From: Akkermansia sp.
GTDB lineage: Bacteria > Verrucomicrobiota > Verrucomicrobiia > Verrucomicrobiales > Akkermansiaceae
Direction: 5' to 3'
NCBI GenBank assembly: GCA_017549485.1
Contig: JAFYUT010000034.1
Location: 1 to 45,490 of the forward strand
Length of the DNA: 45,490 bases
The translations under genes and the position numbers were made by a program. Under the pieces are notes generated by a model. It did no database searches, was not told where the DNA came from, and worked only from the letters and a program-made list of their open reading frames with translations. Numbering within the stretch: the stretch's first letter is position 1; each line of letters begins with the position of its first letter. Shown in pieces: positions 1 to 7,072 of this stretch.

Positions 1-24
1 CTCTACCAACTGAGCTAATGCCCC
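1..24 (-). tRNA. tRNA 5' part (probably tRNA-Ala), cut by window edge
   Basis: The complement of bases 24 to 1 reads as the 5' part of a tRNA: acceptor strand GGGGCAT, T8-A9, D-stem GCTC, the D-loop AGTTGGTA and GAG. The anticodon lies outside the window. The GGGGCAT start is typical of bacterial tRNA-Ala, but the identity is an inference. Confidence 0.85.
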
Positions 25-131
25 GCGGGATGGTTTGCGGGGGTGATTATACTCTTGCGTGGGAGGGGATGCAAGCCAAATGTTGTTAAAAAGCAATTTT
101 TTAAGTCATTGGCTCTGCGCCGAGGGAGGGG

Positions 132-575
132 TTACATTGCCGACATAGCAACGATGGCGATGAAATAGAAGAAGATAATGAGCACATTGAGGCCCAAGCT
201 GATGAGGTTGCAGATTTTGGCGGTTTTTGCGGCCGAGATGGCCTCTGCATGTTTGCCTTGATCCCACAGGGAGTCAACGGAGGCGGATTTGATAATGGCG
301 AAAACGCCCAAAGGCAAGCAACAGAAGAAGGTGCAAAGGATGCTCCAAACCAGTTGATTGGCGGGTTTGGTGAGGCCGGGGGCCGGGGTGGGGACGGGGG
401 CAATGGCTCTGTTATATTGCAGTGTGCTGACGGGTAGCCATTGCTGGGCTCCCTGTTGGCAGTATAAATAATCTTGTGTGATAGAGCCGTCGGCCAAGCC
501 GGCTTGAATGGCCTCCATGCTCATGGGGCCGGTGGGGGTGGAATCCCCGGGTTTTACGATATAAAAGTTACGCAT
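132..575 (-). CDS. GYF_2-domain plus CD225/dispanin-like membrane protein
   Basis: A 147-residue protein. Residues 2-50 (FYIVKPGDSTPTGPMSMEAI and on to QQWLPVS) match the GYF_2 (DUF4339) fold, a small peptide-binding module. A proline-rich linker follows (about 58-70), then two membrane segments: about 75-97 (LVWSILCTFFCCLPLGVFAI) and about 120-143. Between them lies a helix rich in alanine and lysine (KHAEAISAAKTAK). The second half is the CD225/dispanin arrangement, which in bacteria is often fused to GYF_2. The function is unknown; a small membrane scaffold is the usual guess. It stands alone between the tRNA and a lipoprotein gene. Its promoter spacer contains a run of nine Gs, so expression may vary with tract length. 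Confidence 0.85.
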   Translation of the reverse strand: MRNFYIVKPGDSTPTGPMSMEAIQAGLADGSITQDYLYCQQGAQQWLPVSTLQYNRAIAPVPTPAPGLTKPANQLVWSILCTFFCCLPLGVFAIIKSASVDSLWDQGKHAEAISAAKTAKICNLISLGLNVLIIFFYFIAIVAMSAM

Positions 576-585
576 ACGTGTTGTT

Positions 586-615
586 ATTGTAATGGTTTAT
601 GGGGGGGGGAGTCAA
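586..615 (-). promoter_or_regulatory. Promoter of the GYF/dispanin gene, with homopolymer spacer
   Basis: On the minus strand: TTGACT (615-610), 18-base spacer, TACAAT (591-586), then 10 bases to the ATG at 575. The spacer contains the nine-C run (nine Gs on the plus strand, 601-609). No leader long enough for a Shine-Dalgarno site is expected. Confidence 0.65.
601..609. repeat. G9 homopolymer
   Basis: Nine consecutive Gs lying between the -35 and -10 boxes of the promoter at 586-615. Slippage by one base would change the spacer from 18 to 17 or 19. Confidence 0.9.
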
Positions 616-651
616 GCGTATTAGTGCTCGCGCCTGTATCGGGCGGTGTGC

Positions 652-1356
652 TTATGGGGTGTTGTCGGCGGGGGTGGTGGTTTCGGGGGCTTCTTGGGTG
701 CAGACTTTGTAGAGTTGGTAGGGGCCGGTAACGGTGGTTATGATGACTGCACCGGCCAAGCTGATGGCGTTGGTGGCAAGGGTGAGCGGGGCATCTACGG
801 CCACGGCGGTGAGCACGCCCAGCGGGTAGGCGTAGTATTTGTGCGCATCGGTGGTGTAGGGCACATCTTCATCGTATGCGGAGTGACCATCTATCCTCAT
901 TTGCTCCAATGCCTCGCCTTTCACGTTGAGGGCTTTTGCATGGGCCGGCAGGGTGGCGTGCTCTCTGTAAAACGGGAAGATGTCAACAGACTTCTTACCG
1001 GCGGCTTCTGCTTTGCGGATCTCACGTGCCTCATCGGCATCCAAACGATAGTAGATGGGCGTGGTATCGTCATTGGTGGGTGCAAAAGAGGCGTACCCGC
1101 CGGGCCCCCCGTGCATGGGGATAAGGAGCGCAATCGGCCCTCTTTTGAAGCAGCCGCGTACCGTGCCTCGGTTTCCTTTGGCGTACACATGTTTGCCATC
1201 GGAGAAGAGGTCTATGCTGTCTTTGGTGTCAAACCACTCTGCGTTTTCCGCTACTTTTGCTTTTTGCCAAATATATTGGTGTACTTGAGAGCAGCATGAG
1301 CTGAGCGCGGCACAGGCGGCGGCGCAGGTGAAGAGACGGTGTAGGGGGTGTTTCAT
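652..1356 (-). CDS. Lipoprotein of unknown function
   Basis: A 234-residue protein with a type II signal peptide: basic start MKHPLHR, a hydrophobic stretch and the lipobox ALSSC with the lipidated cysteine at residue 21. The mature part is hydrophilic up to about residue 175; a hydrophobic alanine-rich stretch follows (YPLGVLTAVAVDAPLTLATN, then about 200-215). A 'YPLGVLTAVAVDAPLTLA' segment near the C-terminus loosely recalls the YceK/YidQ lipoprotein group, but I would not assign it. It is monocistronic by spacing. The promoter-like site at 1377-1405 gives a leader of roughly 13 bases without a Shine-Dalgarno site. Confidence 0.8.
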   Translation of the reverse strand: MKHPLHRLFTCAAACAALSSCCSQVHQYIWQKAKVAENAEWFDTKDSIDLFSDGKHVYAKGNRGTVRGCFKRGPIALLIPMHGGPGGYASFAPTNDDTTPIYYRLDADEAREIRKAEAAGKKSVDIFPFYREHATLPAHAKALNVKGEALEQMRIDGHSAYDEDVPYTTDAHKYYAYPLGVLTAVAVDAPLTLATNAISLAGAVIITTVTGPYQLYKVCTQEAPETTTPADNTP

Positions 1357-1376
1357 GGCGTGGGGGTGTGTAAGCT

Positions 1377-1405
1377 AATGTAACAAATACGCTTGCGGTG
1401 TGCAA
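1377..1405 (-). promoter_or_regulatory. Promoter of the lipoprotein gene
   Basis: Minus strand TTGCAC (1405-1400), 17-base spacer, TACATT (1382-1377), 20 bases before the ATG at 1356. This is one of the few promoters here that is not immediately next to the start codon. Confidence 0.5.
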
Positions 1406-1491
1406 GTATAATTTCCACCGGCCAAGGTAAAGGGGGGCTGCGGGGAGGGCTGCTTTGTGTTTGTTTTTGGTTAAGGTGAGGTTAACAATTA

Positions 1492-1502
1492 GGGGGGGGG
1501 GG
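1492..1502. repeat. G11 homopolymer
   Basis: Eleven consecutive Gs in the intergenic region, not inside a recognisable promoter. Confidence 0.9.
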
Positions 1503-1573
1503 ATGATTGTGTTTCTTGTCAGGCGTGTCCGTCTGAATGGTTTTTATCAAACTGCGCGCGGCTGTGCCGCTTG

Positions 1574-1657
1574 CATGAAAGCTCACTGCGTTCGCATGAT
1601 AGCGGGGCATGATAGTGAAACATGATAGCTCACTGCGTTCGCATGAAAAACGGGGCA
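1574..1657. repeat. Imperfect tandem repeat, two copies, 47-base period
   Basis: Copies at 1574-1609 and 1621-1657 share the perfect 19-base core GCTCACTGCGTTCGCATGA (1581-1599 and 1628-1646). They also share the flanks CATGA-A upstream and CGGGGCA downstream. A degraded relative may lie at 8671-8709. Confidence 0.85.
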
Positions 1658-1683
1658 GGAGAGAGAGACGGCACATATTTCGC

Positions 1684-1711
1684 TTGAAATTTGAGGGGCG
1701 GGTGGTAGAAT
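1684..1711 (+). promoter_or_regulatory. Promoter of the BASS-family gene
   Basis: TTGAAA (1684-1689), 16-base spacer, TAGAAT (1706-1711), then 8 bases to GTG at 1720. It supports GTG 1720 as the real start. Confidence 0.55.
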
Positions 1712-1719
1712 GCACAGGC

Positions 1720-2673
1720 GTGTTGCGAGAAATACAAAAAGTCAGCGCATGGTTGGCGCAATATACCTCCCCCTTTGTGATAGGGGTGGCCGGGTTGGCT
1801 TTTGTTGTACCGGGCATGTTCACCTGGGTGCAGGGGGATGTGCAAGCGCTGGTGTTGGGCTTCATCATGCTTACCATGGGCATGACCCTGCGCCCGGCAG
1901 ATTTTCGTATTCTGGCCTCGCAGCCGGTGGATATTTTGATTGGCGCCTGTGCCCAGTACAGTATCATGCCCCTGATTGCCTGGGCGCTGGTTGCATGCTT
2001 TGACCTCCCGCGTGGCATAGCCGCCGGGTTGATTTTGGTGGGCTGTTGCCCCGGTGGAGTATCCAGCAACATCATGAGCTTTCTTTGCAAGGGAGATGTG
2101 GCCTACTCCGTGGGCATGACCACCGTCTCCACCCTGCTGGCACCCTTTGTCACCCCTCTGCTGGTGCTTTGGCTTGCCGGGGAAAGTATTGATGTGGATG
2201 CCATGGGCATGTTCCGCAGTATTCTTTATGTTACCATCCTGCCGGTGGGTATCGGGGCGCTTTGCAACGGTTGCTTCGGCAAGCGTGCGGAGTATGCCGA
2301 GGTGTGCCGCATCATGCCCGGCCTTTCGGTGCTGGGGCTTGCCTGCATTGTGGGCGGGGTCACCGCGGCCAAGGGGGCCGGTTTCTTCACCAGCGGGGTT
2401 CTAATTTTTCTCACCGTTTTCTTACACAATACCCTGGGCTACATCCTCGGCTACTTGGCCGGACGTGCCACCCGCATGAATCGGCCCAAACGCCGCACCC
2501 TCTCCATTGAAGTAGGTATGCAAAATGCCGGTTTGGCCACGGTGCTGGCTGCACGCCACTTCCCCGCCATGCCCGAGGCTGCCCTAGCTGCCGCCATTTG
2601 CTGCGTGTGGCACAGCATTACCGGTACCCTGCTGGCCGGGGTATACAATGCGCTTGACCGCCTCCGCCGTTAG
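1720..2673 (+). CDS. Bile acid:sodium symporter (BASS/SBF) family transporter
   Basis: Polytopic inner-membrane protein, 317 residues from the GTG at 1720, with about nine or ten hydrophobic helices. The family signatures are clear: GMTLRPADF after the second helix, the discontinuous-helix segment CCPGGVSSNIMSFLCKGDVA followed by TVSTLLAPFVTPLL, and IEVGMQNAGLATVLAARHFP near the C-terminus. Family members use a sodium gradient to take up bile acids, pantoate or other organic anions; the substrate here is unknown. An earlier ATG at 1609 is in frame, but it adds a basic non-family stretch lying on a tandem repeat. The -10 box at 1706-1711 would also lie inside that longer frame. The 317-residue form is of usual family length. 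Confidence 0.88.
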   Translation: MLREIQKVSAWLAQYTSPFVIGVAGLAFVVPGMFTWVQGDVQALVLGFIMLTMGMTLRPADFRILASQPVDILIGACAQYSIMPLIAWALVACFDLPRGIAAGLILVGCCPGGVSSNIMSFLCKGDVAYSVGMTTVSTLLAPFVTPLLVLWLAGESIDVDAMGMFRSILYVTILPVGIGALCNGCFGKRAEYAEVCRIMPGLSVLGLACIVGGVTAAKGAGFFTSGVLIFLTVFLHNTLGYILGYLAGRATRMNRPKRRTLSIEVGMQNAGLATVLAARHFPAMPEAALAAAICCVWHSITGTLLAGVYNALDRLRR

Positions 2674-2749
2674 TATACGGTTTATGACGTCCCGTCCCGG
2701 ATGGGGGCGCGGCACCCTTTTTTCAGGGTGGCTGTAACTCGTTATTTAC

Positions 2750-2777
2750 TTGCAACGGCGGTGATAGTGTGTATAAT
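2750..2777 (+). promoter_or_regulatory. Strong promoter of the first AI-2E permease gene
   Basis: TTGCAA (2750-2755), 16-base spacer, consensus TATAAT (2772-2777), 7 bases before ATG 2785. Transcription should start at about the A of the ATG. Confidence 0.75.
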
Positions 2778-2784
2778 GTTTCGC

Positions 2785-4107
2785 ATGAGTGCAGAGGATA
2801 AGAAGTACCCGACCGTGATGCAGGCACGTGTGATGTGGTCTGCGCTGACGCTGCTGAGCTTGGTGTTTATTGTGGCGTTGGCATTTGCGAGTGCGTATGG
2901 TTTGGTGAAGTTGTTTGTGGCGCTGGAGGCGGTATTGCTGCCGGTGTTGATAGCGGGTATATTGGCGTATTTGCTGAATCCGGTGGTTAAGTGGTTGCAG
3001 CGGTATGTGGTAAAACGCATTTGGGCCATTTTGATAGTGATGCTGGGTGCATTCGGGTTGATAACGGGCTTGTTTTTCTGTATTGTGCCGCCCTTGGTGC
3101 ACCAGTCTAATGAGTTGTATAACAACAGAGCCTATATAGCCTCCAACATTGTGACCTCTGCCAGAAAAATGTTGCATGAGGATCGCTATGTGCAGCAGGT
3201 GGTAGACATGCTCTATAATCAAGCCATTAAGACGGAGGCGGAGGGCGAAGCCAAAACAGCCCCCGCCACCGGTAGCGAGAGCCCGTCTGCCGACACTGCC
3301 CTGAGTGTTCAAGAGACCGTGGCCGTGGCGGTAACGGCCGATGCCAATAAAGAGTATGAGACTAAGTTGCAGGTGGTCATGAATCACCACTCCGGTTATT
3401 TGGTTAAGAAAGGTGTGGAGTGGCTTACGGCCGGCGGGCGCTTCTTGTTCGGGCTGACTTATGTATTTATCGGCATTATTGTGATACCGGTTTTCTTGTT
3501 CTATTTCATGCTTGAGACAGAACCCATCGCTAAGAACTGGGATAAGATACTGCCGCTGCGCAGCTCTCGGTTGAAAGATGAGGTGGTGGCCACGCTGAGC
3601 GAGATTAACCAGAACGTGGTTGCCTTTGTACGCGGGCAAATGCTGGTGAGTTTGATAGATGGCTTCTTGCTGGGTATTGCGCTGTCTTGCCTGGGGCTGC
3701 CCTATGCGCTTACCATTGCCGCCGCGGTGGCTATTCTGGGGATTATTCCCTACATCGGTATGATTTCTACCAGCATACCTGCCATGTTGGTGGCTTGGTT
3801 TACTTGGTATGATTTCAGCATGGTGGTGGCCGTGGCCGCTATTTTCTTGTCGGTAAGCCAGTTGGACGGCTGGGTGTTGCAGCCTAAAATCGTTGGCAAG
3901 AATATGAAGATGCATGACATGACGGTTATGTTCTCCGTGCTGTTCTGGAGCTTGGTGTTCGGCGGTGTCTTCGGCGCGCTCATTGCCGTGCCTCTTACCT
4001 CAGCCATTAAGGTTATCTTCAAACGCTATGTTTGGGCATCTCTCAATAAAGAGACTTCTGCTGTGTCGGCAAACAACGCAACAGAACCGGATTTGGTGCA
4101 GAAATAA
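2785..4107 (+). CDS. AI-2E family permease (first copy)
   Basis: A 440-residue membrane protein of the AI-2E_transport (PF01594) family. The N-terminal helices include LLPVLIAGILAYLLNPVVKWL, the family's typical second segment. The C-terminal half has the characteristic GFLLGIALSCLGLPYALTIA, then LGIIPYIGMISTSIPA, and SQLDGWVLQPKIVGKNMKMH. Between them sits an extra hydrophilic stretch (about residues 155-200) rich in Ala, Glu and Thr. Family roles vary: autoinducer export, Na+/H+ exchange or general efflux; I infer none. The frame extends upstream to 2701, but the consensus -10 box at 2772-2777 lies inside that extension, so ATG 2785 is preferred. A second family member lies at 21097-22212. 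Confidence 0.88.
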   Translation: MSAEDKKYPTVMQARVMWSALTLLSLVFIVALAFASAYGLVKLFVALEAVLLPVLIAGILAYLLNPVVKWLQRYVVKRIWAILIVMLGAFGLITGLFFCIVPPLVHQSNELYNNRAYIASNIVTSARKMLHEDRYVQQVVDMLYNQAIKTEAEGEAKTAPATGSESPSADTALSVQETVAVAVTADANKEYETKLQVVMNHHSGYLVKKGVEWLTAGGRFLFGLTYVFIGIIVIPVFLFYFMLETEPIAKNWDKILPLRSSRLKDEVVATLSEINQNVVAFVRGQMLVSLIDGFLLGIALSCLGLPYALTIAAAVAILGIIPYIGMISTSIPAMLVAWFTWYDFSMVVAVAAIFLSVSQLDGWVLQPKIVGKNMKMHDMTVMFSVLFWSLVFGGVFGALIAVPLTSAIKVIFKRYVWASLNKETSAVSANNATEPDLVQK

Positions 4108-4200
4108 GGCTCATGCCCCCTCAAAACACGCTTTTTAGTGCAAAAAAGAGGTTTTTTGGTAGGAAATAAACATTTTTTTAAGAAAAGTTAATTTTTTTTC

Positions 4201-4228
4201 TTGATTTCTAAGAAAAATTAAGTAATCT
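4201..4228 (+). promoter_or_regulatory. Promoter of the small lipoprotein gene
   Basis: TTGATT (4201-4206), 16-base spacer, TAATCT (4223-4228). It is preceded by a very AT-rich stretch (4140-4200) that could act as an UP element. It predicts a leader of about 55 bases containing the hairpin CCTCA-TGG-TGAGG (4244-4256), unlike most genes here. Confidence 0.55.
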
Positions 4229-4290
4229 TAGAGATGTAGAGAGCCTCATGGTGAGGTAATCATATAAAACCAAACCAATCAGTATCAGTA

Positions 4291-4416
4291 ATGAAGACCA
4301 TCGCTATTCTCGCCCTTACGGCCGCTGCTCTTGTATCCTGCCAGCAGCAGCAACAGCAGCAGCCCGGCACCAATCCTCCCGCTGACACCGTTCCTCCCGT
4401 AGTGAGCGTGAAGTAA
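4291..4416 (+). CDS. 41-residue lipoprotein with glutamine run
   Basis: A very short secreted lipoprotein. MKTIAILALTAAALVSC is a type II signal peptide with lipobox LVSC and the lipidated cysteine at residue 17. Seven glutamines in a row follow (18-24, mostly CAG codons), then a proline/valine-rich tail ending in SVK. The mature peptide is only 25 residues. The gene has its own promoter, a structured leader and a clear terminator, so it is a real and probably well-expressed unit. In size and style it resembles entericidin-like or Lpp-like small envelope lipoproteins, but I see no homology. No Shine-Dalgarno sequence precedes the ATG (CAGTATCAGTA). Confidence 0.75.
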   Translation: MKTIAILALTAAALVSCQQQQQQQPGTNPPADTVPPVVSVK

Positions 4417-4441
4417 TCTGAGGATTACAGAACCATTCATG

Positions 4442-4473
4442 GCGCACCCTGCACAGGCACGGTGCGCTGTTTT
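4442..4473 (+). terminator. Terminator of the small lipoprotein gene
   Basis: Stem GCGCACC (4442-4448) with GGTGCGC (4461-4467), a 12-base loop, then TGTTTT. Confidence 0.7.
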
Positions 4474-4540
4474 GTATAGTGATTAATACAATAAAAAAGG
4501 AGGAGAGGGAGGGCGCTCACCCCGCAAAGAGGGGGAGGAC

Positions 4541-5308
4541 TCAGAAATTAAAATCATCATCTGCGCTGAGCATTTCAGCCGAGATGTAGGGGATGGTGAG
4601 CGTGGGGACGGCCTCGAACCCGGGGGGGATATTGTCCTCTGTCACAAGCGTGTAGGCAGGCAGAGGGATGGCTGCCGGGGCAGTGTTGTAAAGTGCTGCT
4701 GCGGGTATAACAACACATGTGTGCTCGGCATGGTGTGCCGCCAGCTGTGCCCAGCGCGCTTGTAGGGAGTGGCGGTAGGCTGCGTGTGTGGGCGACAGCG
4801 CTGCGGGTTGTAAGATGGCCGTATGCGGGGCCGCATGCAGCAGTGCTTGTTCGGCCGCGTGGCCATGGCACAGGCGTGTTTCTTTATCAATGGTACCCCC
4901 GGTGCAGATAACGGTGTGGGGAAGGGCAGCAGGGGCCAGTTGCAACGCTAATTGCGGGGAGGGGGTAATGAAGGTACAGGGGGTATCTGCCAATACGGTG
5001 GCCAACACACGCGCAAAGCGGCAGGGGTCGGTATAGATGACGGCGCCGGGGGGGAGCTGTTGTGCCACCAGCCGGGCCAAGGCAACATCCGCGCGCATAT
5101 CATCTGCCGTGGCGGTTGTGGCGGGTACCACGTATTCTGCCCCGCCATGCACGCGCTTGAGCAAGCCTTTTTGTTGAAGCGCCACCAAGTCGGTGCGTAT
5201 GGTTTCATCCGTCACGCCGAGCTCGCGGGCCAGCGCCGCAGAGCGAATACGCCCGCGCTGCTCCAGCAAGCGTAGGATGTATTGGCGACGCTCATGAGCC
5301 ATGTACAT
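4541..5308 (-). CDS. DeoR-family transcriptional regulator
   Basis: A 255-residue regulator. Residues 5-55 form the DeoR winged helix-turn-helix: ERRQYILRLLEQRG, AALARELGVTDETIRTDL, then LLKRVHGGA. The rest follows the DeoR sugar-phosphate sensor layout (GAVIYTDPC, FITPSPQLALQLA, VICTGGTIDKETRLCHG). However, the glycine/threonine phosphate-binding loop normally at 'D-S-G-T-T' reads TDPCRFAR, so ligand binding may differ. The start could be ATG 5308 or ATG 5302. It is the last gene of the leuC-leuD-unknown cluster, 13 bases after the unknown gene, with no Shine-Dalgarno site. A role in controlling that cluster is possible but not shown. Confidence 0.82.
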   Translation of the reverse strand: MYMAHERRQYILRLLEQRGRIRSAALARELGVTDETIRTDLVALQQKGLLKRVHGGAEYVVPATTATADDMRADVALARLVAQQLPPGAVIYTDPCRFARVLATVLADTPCTFITPSPQLALQLAPAALPHTVICTGGTIDKETRLCHGHAAEQALLHAAPHTAILQPAALSPTHAAYRHSLQARWAQLAAHHAEHTCVVIPAAALYNTAPAAIPLPAYTLVTEDNIPPGFEAVPTLTIPYISAEMLSADDDFNF

Positions 5309-5321
5309 GGTGAAGAGGGGC

Positions 5322-6431
5322 TCAGGGTTGCAGGGTAGAGAGCAGGTGCTCGGTATTGTTCAGCAGCGCTGCGCCGGCGCGGCAGAGGGGGGCACTGCAA
5401 ACCGGCGGCAAGGCGCGGGCCATGGTGTCCAGAATCCGCATGCGGCGTATAATGACCTGCAAGCGCTGCGCCATCAAGCCGGCGGCGTTGGCGTCCTCTG
5501 CCAGCAGTAGCGTGGCCAGCAAATGTGCCACCACCCCGGAGTAGGTGTTGACATAGGCAATAGCCTCTTTGGAGATGCGCACTTTCTCAGCCCCGTTGAT
5601 AACCAAGCTCTGCACCAAAGCCGTCATTTGAGAGGCCTCGCGAAACAGGGCGTGGTGCATAGCGCGGTACACGGCCTCTGCCTCTTCTTTCGGCAGAAAA
5701 TCCGTCACCTCCCAATCACGGTTCATGACCTCGGCATCCGGCGGCATGTGGGCCTCGTCTTCGGCGGCCATGCGGTGCAGAAAATCAGTGCGGTCCATAA
5801 CAAAAGCGGCAGAGAGGTAGCCACCGGGCTCCGGGCCGTATTTATCATGAATAGAGGGGTAAATGGCCATGTAAGCCTCGGCACGGTTGAGCACATAATC
5901 CCAGCGGCAGGGGGGCATGTCGTCTTGCAACATGCTGACAGAGGGCCCTTTGTAAAGCTCTACATTGGCGCGTATGTGGGCACGCAGCGCCTCCATGTTC
6001 AGCAATTGTTGCACGTTGTCCTCCTCCCAGCTTTGCTCCCATTGGGGCAGGGAGATATCAAAGGGAATGCCCGAGAACTCGAGCAGGACGCGTTTTTCTG
6101 TATCAATGAAGAACTCGATATAGAGGATATTGCTGAGGGCACCGCGGTTGTCGTTATCGGGCACGCGGCGGGCAAAGGTGATATCACCCGCGTTGAAGTG
6201 GTGCGGCATGCGGCGCAGCGTTTGCACCAGCTCGGGTACCTCGGTGGCGGTGGTATGCGTGGGGTTGCTGAACTCTACCCTGCACCCGGCGATATCGCGC
6301 AGGCAGTTACCGGTCATGCGCACGTGCAGGGGCTCTTGCCCATCCACAAACCACAGGCGCAGGCTGATGAGCCCGTGCTCAGTGTTGTCGATAACGCCGC
6401 GTGTAATCAGGGGTGTAAGCAGAGCCAACAT
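5322..6431 (-). CDS. Conserved-looking protein of unknown function
   Basis: I do not recognise this soluble protein, 369 residues from ATG 6431. It has no signal peptide or membrane helix. The N-terminal half looks alpha/beta, with strands such as HGLISLRLWFVDG and LSNILYIEFFIDTEKRVLLEF. The C-terminal part (from about 235) is helical and alanine/leucine-rich (EEAEAVYRAMHHALFREASQ, VVAHLLATLLLAEDANAAGL). The frame extends to 6500, but that would overlap leuD by 56 bases. ATG 6431 sits 13 bases after the leuD stop and is preferred. Its position between leuD and a DeoR regulator suggests co-transcription only; it gives no functional link. Confidence 0.7.
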   Translation of the reverse strand: MLALLTPLITRGVIDNTEHGLISLRLWFVDGQEPLHVRMTGNCLRDIAGCRVEFSNPTHTTATEVPELVQTLRRMPHHFNAGDITFARRVPDNDNRGALSNILYIEFFIDTEKRVLLEFSGIPFDISLPQWEQSWEEDNVQQLLNMEALRAHIRANVELYKGPSVSMLQDDMPPCRWDYVLNRAEAYMAIYPSIHDKYGPEPGGYLSAAFVMDRTDFLHRMAAEDEAHMPPDAEVMNRDWEVTDFLPKEEAEAVYRAMHHALFREASQMTALVQSLVINGAEKVRISKEAIAYVNTYSGVVAHLLATLLLAEDANAAGLMAQRLQVIIRRMRILDTMARALPPVCSAPLCRAGAALLNNTEHLLSTLQP

Positions 6432-6444
6432 ATCCGTAAAAATA

Positions 6445-7047
6445 TCAGAGTGACGGTGCAGGGAGTTTAGCTGCAAGGGCTGCAACGGCCTCCGGGGCAT
6501 TCATGAGCTCAACCACGGCATCCCAGCGGCCTTGCATGAGTGCCTCACGCGGTTCTGCCGGCATGGTGACGGGCAGTGTAGCCATGGGGCAACTGAGGGT
6601 CATGGCCTCCAAATCGAGGCTCCATTGGGTTTGCGGGGCCTCGCGGGTGATGCACAGGGCCGTTTGCAGGGCTGCATGGGTGGCGCAAACGCAGGGCATG
6701 CCGATACCGGCGGCATTGCCGAAGAAGATTTCGGCGAACGACTCTGCCACAACGGCTTGAATACCGCTGCGCTTGATAGCCTGCGGGGCGTGCTCGCGGG
6801 ATGACCCGCAACCGAAGTTCTCGCCTCCCAGAATAATGGTGGCCCCGGCGTGTTGCGGGGCATCTATGGGGTGCCCTTTGGAGGAACCGTCGGCGTTGAA
6901 GCGTTCATCGTAAAACATGGTGCCGGCAAGCTCATCGAACGTAACGCACTTGAGGAAACGCGCGGGGATGATGCGGTCGGTGTCCATATCTGCGCCCGGT
7001 ACGGGAACAGCCTTGCCGCATACGCTGGTGATTTTATTAAGAGCCAT
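6445..7047 (-). CDS. leuD: 3-isopropylmalate dehydratase small subunit
   Basis: LeuD, the swivelling subunit of isopropylmalate isomerase (2-isopropylmalate to 3-isopropylmalate, leucine synthesis), cytosolic, 200 residues as usual. Key motifs: DMDTDRIIPARFLKCV near residue 20-35 and the substrate-loop signature GGENFGCGSSREHAPQAI at about 75-92, followed by VVAESFAEIFFGNAAGIGMP. It starts 25 bases after leuC, with a pyrimidine-rich rather than Shine-Dalgarno-like spacer (CTCTTTTTTCACTCT). The two subunits form the active heterodimer. Confidence 0.97.
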   Translation of the reverse strand: MALNKITSVCGKAVPVPGADMDTDRIIPARFLKCVTFDELAGTMFYDERFNADGSSKGHPIDAPQHAGATIILGGENFGCGSSREHAPQAIKRSGIQAVVAESFAEIFFGNAAGIGMPCVCATHAALQTALCITREAPQTQWSLDLEAMTLSCPMATLPVTMPAEPREALMQGRWDAVVELMNAPEAVAALAAKLPAPSL

Positions 7048-7072
7048 AGAGTGAAAAAAGAGTGCTGAGTTA

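Larger units (their letters stand above)
1357..1719. other. 363-base intergenic region
   Basis: No gene that I can support. It holds the lipoprotein promoter at its left end, a run of eleven Gs (1492-1502), two copies of an imperfect tandem repeat (1574-1657) and the symporter promoter at its right end. A frame is open from ATG 1609 into the symporter gene, but its first 37 residues are very basic and lie over the repeat, so I treat them as untranslated. Confidence 0.7.

Noticed and set aside
1609..1719. N-terminal extension of the symporter from ATG 1609
   Set aside because: It overlaps a tandem repeat and the promoter -10 box, is unusually basic and has no family similarity.
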